Below are positions 5,949 through 13,195 of a DNA stretch of 14,038 nt, piece by piece. The stretch's first letter is position 1. Every line of letters starts with the position of its first letter. The translations under genes and the position numbers were made by a program. This stretch comes from a bacterium (GTDB lineage: Bacteria; UBA9089; JASEGY01). The DNA lies in contig JASEGY010000050.1 in assembly GCA_030019105.1 (NCBI GenBank), positions 1-14,038 of the forward strand. The letters run 5' to 3'. Below the pieces are notes generated by a model. That model made no database searches and was not told where the DNA came from. It saw only the letters and a program-made list of their open reading frames with translations.

Positions 5949-6635
5949 ATGAAGACATCATTCATCTATACTCTTATTGGCAATCTGCAATCTGCAATCC
6001 GCAATCCGCAATCCGTAATCTGTCTGGCCGGGTGGGTGGGGCTTTTCATAGCCCTTCCCTGCCTGGCCGGTCCTTTGGAGGATAGAGAACGAGCTTTACT
6101 TCGGGCCGAAATAGCCAGAGACACGCTGCTCCTCTCTGAAGACAGGGCAGAAGCGATGAACGAACTTGTCTCTGATTTTCAGTTGGGCAAAACAGGCCTT
6201 GACGCTAAAGGTAACTTGATTAGAAATGAAAGCTATATCTCGATGTCGGCCCCTAACCGGATCGATATTATCTCCTGGCAGGCTAAAGGTAAGGAGGTTT
6301 CTTATTATAAACAGTGGGCTAATATGTATAATCAGGACTTGCCATCCCGTATCTCTGAATTGCCTCCCCTCCCTTCCCAGGGAGACCTTCAGCTGCTTGA
6401 GCAGAAATATATCAGGATTACCCCTGAAGGGAGCCAAAGGTATCAGCTCATTTATTTAAAGAATGGGGATCGAATGACGACTACCAATGGAAGCGAATTA
6501 ACGGAACTGACCATTGAGACCTATAACTCGCTTATGGATTGGGAGATAGATAACTCCATGGTATCCGAAGGCGAAACTATCGACTATATCGACTTCTTTA
6601 AGGAAGATATAAGGGGAGTAATCAGTGGTCAGTAG
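5949..6635 (+). CDS. Exported protein of unknown function, signal peptide split by a 7-bp repeat array
   Basis: A 228-residue protein, family not recognised. The start at 5949 follows AAGGGAG (5934-5940) at 8 nt; the GTG at 5940 is part of that site. The N-terminus MKTSFIYTLIG, then a 14-residue insert (NLQSAIRNPQSVIC region), then LAGWVGLFIALPCLAG looks like a signal peptide whose hydrophobic core was interrupted. The insert is coded by six tandem heptamers (5981-6022); removing the 42 bp leaves a continuous, normal signal peptide in frame. Cleavage is predicted near CLAG-PLED. The mature part is hydrophilic and mixed alpha/beta, with no Cys or catalytic motif recognised. It precedes a beta-barrel gene and a sensor kinase, which suggests an envelope role (inference). 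Export efficiency of the split signal is uncertain. Confidence 0.75.
   Translation: MKTSFIYTLIGNLQSAIRNPQSVICLAGWVGLFIALPCLAGPLEDRERALLRAEIARDTLLLSEDRAEAMNELVSDFQLGKTGLDAKGNLIRNESYISMSAPNRIDIISWQAKGKEVSYYKQWANMYNQDLPSRISELPPLPSQGDLQLLEQKYIRITPEGSQRYQLIYLKNGDRMTTTNGSELTELTIETYNSLMDWEIDNSMVSEGETIDYIDFFKEDIRGVISGQ
5981..6022 (+). repeat. Six tandem heptamers inside a signal-peptide coding region
   Basis: The units are CAATCTG, CAATCTG, CAATCCG, CAATCCG, CAATCCG and TAATCTG, 42 bp in total and therefore in frame. Changing the copy number by anything but a multiple of three would shift the frame. A related array (AAATCCG type) sits at 12098-12125 in another gene. Confidence 0.9.
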
Positions 6636-6636
6636 C

Positions 6637-6760
6637 TTGACAATGTTAAATTAGCACACGGATGACACGGATACTACGGATTTACACGGATAAAAGAATC
6701 AGTGAGAATCCGTTAAATCCGTGTCATCTGTGTGCTATTCGTTAAATCTAACATTGTCGA
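6637..6760. repeat. 124-bp inverted repeat (CACGGATGACACGG type)
   Basis: TTGACAATGTTA at 6637 pairs with TAACATTGTCGA at 6749-6760, and the interior GCACACGGATGACACGGAT pairs with ATCCGTGTCATCTGTGTGC, giving a long hairpin. The left arm holds about four CACGGAT-like units. It begins one base after the stop codon of the exported-protein gene and could act as a transcript-stabilising or terminating hairpin. I see no clear target duplication, so mobility is not shown. Confidence 0.85.
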
Positions 6761-6845
6761 GGTAGACAGCAGGTGATAGACCAAAGGAGCGATGGGGCAA
6801 CTCATTTCTCCTTAATTTTATGTCTGAATAGGACGAATATTCGGC

Positions 6846-6851
6846 AGGAGG
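6846..6851 (+). promoter_or_regulatory. Ribosome-binding site of the beta-barrel gene
   Basis: AGGAGG, 5 nt before the ATG at 6857, decides this start over the longer in-frame GTG at 6773. Confidence 0.75.
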
Positions 6852-6856
6852 TGAGG

Positions 6857-8023
6857 ATGAAAAGATTCTTGATCTTATTATTTATTCTTGTTATGACAGG
6901 CCAGGCCAGAGCCGGTAAAATCATCTGGCTTGCTGACATAGATTTATCAGGCAGTCTCACGACTATCAATATCCAGGACAAGAAAGGTCTTGGGGCAGCT
7001 ATTCTCCTGGGAGCAGCCCCAATCATAAAGGTTAAAGATGGCGGAAATATCTGGCTGTCCCCTTCTTATGAGTTTAGATTTTCCGGCAACTCGCAGCCAC
7101 TGCAGGTTGAAGAAGAAGAAACCGTCTTCTTTGATCGCACACTGGAACATCTCCTCCTCTTCGGGTTAAACCGTCTCAATCCCGGATGGAAACTGAAGGC
7201 AAATGGGTTTTACCGGAAGAACCTGTCTAATTTGAGCCAAGAGGAAGATATGGGGAAGGGACTTTACGACTATGATGATTTAGGTGGGTGGACAGAGATA
7301 AGATGGCTGGTCAGGTCGGTCGAACTCGAGGCCGGATATAAATATACCCAACGGGAGTATCCGAATTACAAGATGCCTCTTCTGAGCGATCATGAGGTCA
7401 CCTTTACCGGAGCAGGGGAGAAGGATAGCCAATTCCATAAGATATGGCTGGGAGGAAGTATCACGGCTCATCCACTCTTTGCTCAAATAAAATATACCCG
7501 TCAGCGTCAGGACTATGACCATCAGATTCTCTTAACCTCCCTGGATACGGCAAGACAAGATAATATCCACCAGCTCGATCTCGAAGCTGCCTGGCAAAGG
7601 CTCTGTCCAGTCCTCTCTCTCAAGGCAGGGTATAGTTACCTGACTGAAGACTCTAACCAAAGTGAGCTGGATTTAAGCGAATGGCGAATTAGGCCGGACT
7701 TCTTCGATTATGACCAACACACCTTCCATCTGGGTCTTTCCTTGCCTCTTTTACCCAGGCTAAAAACAGGAGCTTCTTACTGTTTTATCAGCCGGCAATA
7801 CAAAGAAAGGCCTGCCAGGTGGATTGATGGAAACCGTCTGGAAGAGACAGAGAAAAGCAGGATTGATGACCTGGAGTTTTATCTCCAATACCTTTTCTCC
7901 CCAAGATGGAAGGCCTTTGTACTTGCTAACTATATTCATTCCTGGTCTAATACAAAATATAGTGCTTCCCAACTTAATTATGATTATTTCAATCTTACCG
8001 CAGGCGTCAGATTCGCCTACTAA
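6857..8023 (+). CDS. Outer-membrane beta-barrel protein
   Basis: A 388-residue protein with a Sec signal peptide (MKRFLILLFILVMTGQARA, cleaved at ARA-G), then alternating amphipathic strands rich in Tyr, Trp and Phe. Examples are IWLSPSYEFRFSG, WKLKANGFYRKNL, VELEAGYKYTQREYPNY, VLSLKAGYSYLTED, TFHLGLSLPLLPRLKTGASY and the last strand YFNLTAGVRFAY. The terminal aromatic residue fits the C-terminal beta-signal read by the BAM machinery. Length suits a 12-16 strand barrel, but no specific porin family is recognised. The start at 6857 follows AGGAGG (6846-6851) at 5 nt; the in-frame GTG at 6773 lacks such a site. The kinase gene starts 10 bp after the stop, so the two are probably co-transcribed. 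The role could be channel, ligand receptor or structural. Confidence 0.85.
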   Translation: MKRFLILLFILVMTGQARAGKIIWLADIDLSGSLTTINIQDKKGLGAAILLGAAPIIKVKDGGNIWLSPSYEFRFSGNSQPLQVEEEETVFFDRTLEHLLLFGLNRLNPGWKLKANGFYRKNLSNLSQEEDMGKGLYDYDDLGGWTEIRWLVRSVELEAGYKYTQREYPNYKMPLLSDHEVTFTGAGEKDSQFHKIWLGGSITAHPLFAQIKYTRQRQDYDHQILLTSLDTARQDNIHQLDLEAAWQRLCPVLSLKAGYSYLTEDSNQSELDLSEWRIRPDFFDYDQHTFHLGLSLPLLPRLKTGASYCFISRQYKERPARWIDGNRLEETEKSRIDDLEFYLQYLFSPRWKAFVLANYIHSWSNTKYSASQLNYDYFNLTAGVRFAY

Positions 8024-8033
8024 TCGATTACGG

Positions 8034-9419
8034 ATGTCCATCAGATCAAGGCTTTTTCTCCTACTCTTTCTCATTGTTGCCATAAACAGCCTCCTTGTCT
8101 CCCAGGCCATCATCCCTCTACTTCGGCCTCACCTTGAAGAGGAACTGGCCAGGAGGCTAAGATTAATCGGATTCAGAGTCGCTTCCTCTATCAATCCTGA
8201 TTTAGTCGGCATACTTCAACCAGGAGATGAACCCAGCAGGCTGTATCAACAGACAAAAGAGCTGTTGTCCCGGATAATTGAAGAGGAAGAGCTAACCAGG
8301 GTGAGCATTATTAACAGGGGGCAGAGGATACTGATTGATTCTCAAGACCAACTTATTGGGGTCCCCTTTATTGGACTTGAACTGAGTAAGACTGAAATGG
8401 AAAGCATATTGGAAGGTCATCCCTTCTCTTCCATCCTCTATCAAACAAAGGATGGGGAACTGCATAAGAATGGCTATCTTCCCCTGAAGGATTCGCTGGG
8501 GAAAGTAATTGGAGTAATCAGGGTAGAGGCTGGATCACGGGCTTTAGCAATAATGGATGAGGCAAGGAAGAGGATCATTTATACCGGGTTGCTAAGTGTG
8601 TTTATTGCTTCCGGGCTTGGATTTATCTTCTTAATGAGAATAATTCGGCCGGTCGAAGAACTAACCCGGACGGCCAGAGTTATTAAGGGGGGTGATCTCT
8701 CAGCCCGGGCCAGGATTAAAGGGAAGGATGAGATCGGTTTTTTGGGCCGAACCATCAATGAAATGGTGGATACCCTCCAGACAAGGCAAAAAGACCTTCA
8801 ATTGTTTTCTCACGGGGTGGCCCATGAGATCAGAAATCCATTAGCCGCCATTTCCGGGTTGGTAGAATTGCTTAGACGTGAGATTAAAGTCGATGCCTCC
8901 TCGGACACCCTGGACCTGGTCGATCGAATCCAGAGTGAGGTGAGGCGGCTTAATTCTTTTGTCAGCGATTTTCTCTCTTATGCCCGAAGTCCGGAGCCGA
9001 CTAAAGATCAGGCCGATCTGAATCATGTGATTGAAGAAACTATTGCCTGCCTGGGAGCAGAATCCAGGGTAATAACTTCATTCGCAGATTTATCTCCCTT
9101 CCGGATTGATAGGGAAAAGATAAAGGTGATTCTGTCTAATTTGATTTCAAACGGTCTTGAGGCGATGGGTCCCGTAGGAGAATTAACCATCAAAACCAGG
9201 GAGACTAAGGATGCAGCAGAGATATGGATTGAAGATACCGGAGGAGGAATACCTGAGGAGATAAGGGGCAAGATTTTCACCCCCTTCTTTACTACTAAAC
9301 CTAAAGGGGTTGGTCTGGGCCTCTCGATCGCCCACAATTTGCTGAAGGCCCATGGGGGAGAGATAGGGGTTGAATCTGTCGAGGGAGGAACAAGGTTTGT
9401 CGTTAAGCTGCCGTATTAG
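8034..9419 (+). CDS. Membrane sensor histidine kinase (AtoS/NtrB-like)
   Basis: A 461-residue kinase that autophosphorylates on His and should pass the phosphate to the activator encoded next. Order of parts: transmembrane helix at about 7-27; periplasmic sensor of about 150 residues, probably a Cache/PAS-like fold (VSIINRGQRILIDSQD, GVIRVEAGS); second helix at about 181-202; HAMP linker (RPVEELTRTARVIKGGDLSA); dimerisation H-box SHGVAHEIRNPLAAISGLVE with phospho-acceptor His264; N-box NLISNGLEAM (369-378), G1 DTGGGIPEE (401-409), F-box FTPFFTTKP and G2 GVGLGLSIAH. All catalytic motifs are intact. The start at 8034 gives a proper first membrane helix; an in-frame ATG at 7824 lies deep inside the barrel gene. 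Its ribosome-binding site is poor, and translation may be coupled to the upstream gene 10 bp away. The ligand is unknown. Confidence 0.95.
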   Translation: MSIRSRLFLLLFLIVAINSLLVSQAIIPLLRPHLEEELARRLRLIGFRVASSINPDLVGILQPGDEPSRLYQQTKELLSRIIEEEELTRVSIINRGQRILIDSQDQLIGVPFIGLELSKTEMESILEGHPFSSILYQTKDGELHKNGYLPLKDSLGKVIGVIRVEAGSRALAIMDEARKRIIYTGLLSVFIASGLGFIFLMRIIRPVEELTRTARVIKGGDLSARARIKGKDEIGFLGRTINEMVDTLQTRQKDLQLFSHGVAHEIRNPLAAISGLVELLRREIKVDASSDTLDLVDRIQSEVRRLNSFVSDFLSYARSPEPTKDQADLNHVIEETIACLGAESRVITSFADLSPFRIDREKIKVILSNLISNGLEAMGPVGELTIKTRETKDAAEIWIEDTGGGIPEEIRGKIFTPFFTTKPKGVGLGLSIAHNLLKAHGGEIGVESVEGGTRFVVKLPY

Positions 9420-9440
9420 CAATTAGGTGGAGCACCCACA

Positions 9441-9508
9441 GTTTCGAGTTTCGAGTTTCGGGTTTCGAGTTAGGATGAGCACAGAACCCGAAACTCGAAA
9501 CCCGAAAC
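9441..9508. repeat. 68-bp heptamer hairpin repeat, copy 2
   Basis: Four GTTTCGA/GTTTCGG units (9441-9468) face three complementary units (CGAAACT, CGAAACC, CGAAACT; 9489-9509) and form a perfect 17-bp stem. It differs from 807-874 at one position. It fills the gap between the kinase and the activator genes and ends 2 bp before the TAGGAGG ribosome-binding site of the activator. In RNA it would be a strong hairpin next to a translation start. Confidence 0.93.
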
Positions 9509-9522
9509 TTTAGGAGGCAAAG

Positions 9523-10836
9523 ATGAACCGGATACTGATTGCCGAGGATGAAGAGAATATTCGGGAAGTCATTCTCAGGACTTTAAGAAAAAAATATGCC
9601 GTCACGGCTGTCTGTGACGGTCAGGAGGCCATTGATCTGGTCCGAAGAGAGGACTTTGATCTGGTCATTACTGATCTAAAGATGCCCGGAGCAGATGGGA
9701 TGGCTGTCCTGGCTGAGGTAAAAGAAGAAAACCCGGCTGCGGCCGTTATCATCATTACTGCCTACGGCACAGTAGAAAACGCCGTGGAGGCCATGAAGCA
9801 AGGGGCGGATGACTATATCACCAAGCCCTTTCTGCTGGATGAATTGGAGCTGAAGGTAGGTAAGCTGCTTACAGGGAAGAAGTTGGCGGCAGAGAAGGCC
9901 TATCTGGAGGACAGGGTTAAATCATCTTTTAATTTCGGTCGGCTGGCAGGTAAAAGTGCGGCCATCAGCCGGGTCTATCAACAGGTAGAACAAGTGGCTA
10001 AAAGTGAAGCCACTGTTCTTATTACTGGTGAAAGTGGGACCGGCAAGGAACTTGTGGCCTGTGCCATCCATGGGCAAAGTGGAAGGTCCGGGCCTTTTAT
10101 TGCCGTCCATTGTGCTGCCTTTGCCCCCGGTGTTCTGGAATCGGAGCTATTCGGACATGAAAAGGGGGCCTTTACCGGAGCAAGCAGCAGCCATAAGGGC
10201 CGTTTTGAACTGGCCGATTCAGGGACACTTTTTTTAGATGAAATCGGCGAAATCCCGCTTCCGGTGCAAGTCAAACTGCTTCGTGTCCTTCAGACCAGAA
10301 GTTTTGAACGGGTAGGCGGGGAAAGATCCGTTAGTGTTAATGTTCGCATCATCTGCGCCACCAATAAGGATCTTAAGAAGGCCATCAAAGAAGGCGCTTT
10401 CCGAGAGGATCTTTACTGGCGGCTAAATGTCTTTCCTGTCCATCTGCCTCCCTTGCGGGAGCGAGGTGAAGACATCTTGCTTCTGGCCGAACATTTTATG
10501 GCCAAGAAGTCAAGGCGACTCTTTACTGTATCTAAGTATAGTCGAGATTTGCTCCTCAGCTATCATTGGCCGGGCAATGTTCGGGAACTGGAAAATGTGA
10601 TCGAACGGGCGGTCTTGTTATCTCAGGGAAATGTGTTGAGAATTGATCTGGCTATGGGCGGTATGGAAAATTACAGCAAGGACCGCAGCCTTGATCAGAT
10701 CGTGGCCGAGACAGAGAAACGTTTGATCGAAGATGCCTTAAGGAGGGCCGGCGGGGTCCAGGCCCAGGCAGCTAAGTATCTGGGGCTGTCCAGGACAACC
10801 CTGCAATACAAGCTCCAGAAATACGGATTGAAATAG
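9523..10836 (+). CDS. NtrC-family sigma-54-dependent response regulator
   Basis: A 437-residue activator that, once phosphorylated, hydrolyses ATP to open sigma-54 promoters. The receiver domain (1-120) has the acidic pair E8-D9, phospho-acceptor D51 in VITDLKMPG, T79 and K101 in YITKPF. The AAA+ domain (about 140-380) has Walker A GESGTGKE (169-176), the sigma-54 contact loop GAFTGA (215-220), Walker B TLFLDE (235-240) and the arginine region REDLYWRLNVFPVHLPPLRE. The C-terminal Fis-type helix-turn-helix reads AQAAKYLGLSRTTLQYKLQK. Length and all motifs are normal. The ribosome-binding site TAGGAGG is 6 nt before the ATG. The kinase gene is upstream across the 68-bp hairpin, and a coiled-coil protein gene follows after 16 bp. 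The only good sigma-54 promoter in view is at 1093-1110. Confidence 0.97.
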   Translation: MNRILIAEDEENIREVILRTLRKKYAVTAVCDGQEAIDLVRREDFDLVITDLKMPGADGMAVLAEVKEENPAAAVIIITAYGTVENAVEAMKQGADDYITKPFLLDELELKVGKLLTGKKLAAEKAYLEDRVKSSFNFGRLAGKSAAISRVYQQVEQVAKSEATVLITGESGTGKELVACAIHGQSGRSGPFIAVHCAAFAPGVLESELFGHEKGAFTGASSSHKGRFELADSGTLFLDEIGEIPLPVQVKLLRVLQTRSFERVGGERSVSVNVRIICATNKDLKKAIKEGAFREDLYWRLNVFPVHLPPLRERGEDILLLAEHFMAKKSRRLFTVSKYSRDLLLSYHWPGNVRELENVIERAVLLSQGNVLRIDLAMGGMENYSKDRSLDQIVAETEKRLIEDALRRAGGVQAQAAKYLGLSRTTLQYKLQKYGLK

Positions 10837-10852
10837 GTGTATCCGTTCAGCC

Positions 10853-11635
10853 ATGCGAAAAAAGAAACAGATTACACAGATTCTTATAACCCTTTTTTTC
10901 CTCTGCATTCCTGATTACCTCCGGGCGGTTGAGCCAGGGGAGTTATTCTCTAAATTAGAGGATAAAAACGACTGGATAGCCCGCCTGACAGAGCAGGAGT
11001 CCGGACTGAAGGAAAAAGAGAAGGCCCTCAGAATAAAGATAGAGCTGGTCAAGGAAGATTTCTCCGGCGGTGTGTTCGATTTTCTGGATAGACACCGGTT
11101 GGAGGGACTAATGGGACAGCTTCAGGTAATCCTCCATCAGGAAGAAGAAATAGCCACCCGAAGGAGAGGATTTGAAGCCGATCTAGAGAAACTTGAAACT
11201 CGCTTTGTTGAAGCCATGATGGATTATCTGGAAGGTTTTCTCTCTTCGCCTGATCAGATAGCCGATAAAGACCGAATGAACTTGAAGCGCTATCTGTCCG
11301 CCTGGCGCTCGATTGACCATAAAAAAAGGAAGGCCCTTGAACTTCACCACATTGTAGATCTCCCTCCTCAGGACATGGGAAAGAGTGAAAAGGGATTGTA
11401 TCTTGACCTGTTAGCCCGCAGGATTCGTCAGGGAGAGGAATATTTGGCTAAACTGAAAGAAAGATTGGCTTATTTGAATCATAAAAGAGGGCTCCTAAAA
11501 CAACTTATCATAGTGGAGATCAAGGCAGAATTAGGTAAAGAAATCGAAATAATTAAGGAAGAAGAAAGATATCTGAAGGCCAAAATCAAGGACGTAGAGG
11601 AGTATTTATCCATATCTACTGAAAAGAAGAGATAA
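10853..11635 (+). CDS. Exported coiled-coil protein of unknown function
   Basis: A 260-residue protein, family not recognised. It has a Sec signal peptide (MRKKKQITQILITLFFLCIP..., probable cleavage after LRA near residue 25), then almost entirely charged alpha-helix. Long coiled-coil stretches include EQESGLKEKEKALRIKIELV, the EEIATRRRGFEADLEKLETR region and the C-terminal EIIKEEERYLKAKIKDVEEY. No Cys and no enzyme motif are visible. The gene starts 16 bp after the activator stop with only a weak ribosome-binding site (AGGTG about 13 nt upstream), so it is probably translated by read-through of the same transcript. A periplasmic structural or signalling-accessory role is a guess based on location. 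Confidence 0.75.
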   Translation: MRKKKQITQILITLFFLCIPDYLRAVEPGELFSKLEDKNDWIARLTEQESGLKEKEKALRIKIELVKEDFSGGVFDFLDRHRLEGLMGQLQVILHQEEEIATRRRGFEADLEKLETRFVEAMMDYLEGFLSSPDQIADKDRMNLKRYLSAWRSIDHKKRKALELHHIVDLPPQDMGKSEKGLYLDLLARRIRQGEEYLAKLKERLAYLNHKRGLLKQLIIVEIKAELGKEIEIIKEEERYLKAKIKDVEEYLSISTEKKR

Positions 11636-11811
11636 TAAGCTAAACTTAGCTAAAAAGGAAAGATAACCCAGGATAGCGAGTATTAATCATCCTGTAATAC
11701 CAAATACAGAGCTAAATATTAATCTCCAAATTGCCGAAATATATAGTAAAATATCGATTAGGTGAAAAATGGGCAATAAATGGACTTGACCGCAGCTAAA
11801 GGAGTAGGTCA
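11636..11811. other. Intergenic gap before the acidic metalloprotease-like gene
   Basis: This gap is A+T-rich. A short stem AGCTA-AACT-TAGCT near 11639-11652 could be a weak terminator. A 6-bp inverted repeat TTGACC (11786-11791) / GGTCAA (11807-11812) brackets the ribosome-binding site AAAGGAG and touches the ATG, so it could limit initiation. No consensus promoter is convincing here. Confidence 0.3.
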
Positions 11812-13188
11812 ATGGCAGTAAATGGAATCAATCCTACCAACTATGGAATATCCCCCTTTTCAGGAAGGGAAGGACTTCCAGAAAATATCTTTCAGCCTTA
11901 TCCTTCTCCCAGAGAAGAAGAGATAATCGACCGATGGGAAAAAAGCGCTGAAGGGCCTTCAGAGAAAGGTACTTATCATCCTTCCAATCTTAAGCCCCAG
12001 TTGCCTGGTGAAAAAACCGAAGCAAACCCCAACAGAGACGAGGAAGATTCACAAGAGCCCCCACCCTTGCCAGGCGAAGAAGCTGAATCAAACACTTCCG
12101 AAATCCGAAATCCGAAGTCCGAAATCGGAGACTTGCCAGTCGAAGAAGTTGAAATAGATGCCCCCGAAGAAGGTCTGGCTCCTGAAAATACCGATTCAAC
12201 CGGCCGGAAATCTGAGCCGACTCAGGAGGAATCAGAACTCCCCGGGGAGAATTCAGAAGCAGATTCTGAGGCAGAGATAAATTCAGCTTCAAATGAAGCT
12301 GAGGCAACTGATGACAAATCAGAGGTCGAGGAAGAAGAATCAAAGACCGAGGGAGAAGAGGAAGAAGATGATAAAGAGAAAAAGGTAGGGGTGACATCTG
12401 AACAGGATTTATCCGATGAAGAGCAAAAAGAAGTGCAAGAGTTAAAGAAGAGAGACAGGGAAGTCCGCCAGCATGAGCAGGCGCATATCGCGGCAGGTGG
12501 GCAATATGTCCGCGGCGGGGCGAGCTATGAATATGAAAGAGGTCCCGATAATAGACGTTATGCGGTGGGTGGTGAGGTTTCCATTGATACCTCTGCTGAA
12601 TCCACCCCTGAGGCCACCGCTCGAAAGGCTCAGGTAATCCGGCGGGCGGCTTTAGCGCCGAAAGATCCCTCACCTCAGGATAGAAGTGTGGCCGCTCAGG
12701 CTTCCAAAATGGAAACACAGGCCCGGCAGGAGATAGCCGAGGAGGCACGAGAAGAGAGCAAATCAGAAGAGAGCAAATCAGAAGAGAGCAAGGATACTCA
12801 GAAGGTAGATGATAACAACAAGATCGAACAGAAAGATGATAATGAAAAGATTGCTCAGCCGGAAACAGGCAATAAAGAGACCTCTGACTCCGGAGAGGCT
12901 GGAGAATCTTCGAATACCCGGACATCAGCCGGAATTGAGAACCTTGTAAATGAAAGAGGAGGCGAAAAGGAAGAAGGCCCTCTATCGCAAAAAATAGTAG
13001 TGGAGGAGAACTCCATAAATGAAATAGTAAACAAAAAAGAAGATGGACCTCTCTCGCAAATAACGGAGGAGAAAGAGTCTGATAATTCCCCAGAAACAAA
13101 GGACGCCAATAATGAGTATGGCGGCTTTGCCCCTTATGCTAAACTAACCCGACCGGAAATAGGCCTCACCATTAATCTTTACGTATAA
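11812..13188 (+). CDS. Acidic protein with SprA-related HExxH putative metalloprotease core
   Basis: A 458-residue protein with no signal peptide or membrane segment. The core (about 195-305) carries LKKRDREVRQHEQAHIAAGG with zincin-type motif H221-E-Q-A-H225, then GGASYEYERGPDNRRYAVGG, EVSIDTSAESTPEATARKAQ and RRAALAPKDPSPQDRSVAAQ. It matches the SprA-related 'putative metalloprotease CJM1_0395' family as I recall it; activity is unproven. Around the core lie long low-complexity acidic arms rich in Glu, Ser, Asp and Lys. The N-arm repeats LPGE-like words (LPGEK, LPGEE, LPVEE, LPGEN). The C-arm has a 15-bp DNA repeat coding EESKS units and two copies of GPLSQ. A run of four 7-bp units at 12098-12125 codes SEIRNPKSEI. 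The arms look expanded by repeats and are longer than the family core needs. The ATG follows AAAGGAG at 7 nt. Confidence 0.75.
   Translation: MAVNGINPTNYGISPFSGREGLPENIFQPYPSPREEEIIDRWEKSAEGPSEKGTYHPSNLKPQLPGEKTEANPNRDEEDSQEPPPLPGEEAESNTSEIRNPKSEIGDLPVEEVEIDAPEEGLAPENTDSTGRKSEPTQEESELPGENSEADSEAEINSASNEAEATDDKSEVEEEESKTEGEEEEDDKEKKVGVTSEQDLSDEEQKEVQELKKRDREVRQHEQAHIAAGGQYVRGGASYEYERGPDNRRYAVGGEVSIDTSAESTPEATARKAQVIRRAALAPKDPSPQDRSVAAQASKMETQARQEIAEEAREESKSEESKSEESKDTQKVDDNNKIEQKDDNEKIAQPETGNKETSDSGEAGESSNTRTSAGIENLVNERGGEKEEGPLSQKIVVEENSINEIVNKKEDGPLSQITEEKESDNSPETKDANNEYGGFAPYAKLTRPEIGLTINLYV
12098..12125 (+). repeat. Four tandem heptamers inside the metalloprotease-like gene
   Basis: The units are CCGAAAT, CCGAAAT, CCGAAGT and CCGAAAT (28 bp), followed by the degenerate CGGAGA. 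They code SEIRNPKSEI, resembling the IRNPQS peptide from the array at 5981-6022. 28 bp is not a multiple of three, so the surrounding sequence must compensate. Confidence 0.8.
12761..12792 (+). repeat. 15-bp in-frame tandem repeat coding EESKS
   Basis: GAGAGCAAATCAGAA is repeated about 2.3 times without a mismatch, giving EESKSEESKSEESK in the C-terminal acidic arm. The unit is a multiple of three, so copy-number change would lengthen the arm without a frameshift. Confidence 0.85.
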
Positions 13189-13195
13189 GAGTCTA

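Noticed and set aside
5981..6022. CRISPR array
   Set aside because: The repeats are contiguous 7-bp units without spacers. No cas gene or 23-40 bp spaced repeats occur anywhere in the window.
7824..8033. Kinase start at 7824
   Set aside because: It would overlap the beta-barrel gene by 200 bp and add a non-conserved stretch before a normal N-terminal membrane helix that begins just after 8034.
11636..11811. Riboswitch ahead of the acidic metalloprotease-like gene
   Set aside because: Only a 6-bp inverted repeat around the ribosome-binding site is present; no conserved aptamer pattern was recognised.
11990..13099. 369-residue open frame on the minus strand
   Set aside because: It is the Leu/Pro-rich mirror of Glu/Ser-rich codons in the acidic gene on the + strand, with no ribosome-binding site or recognisable domain.
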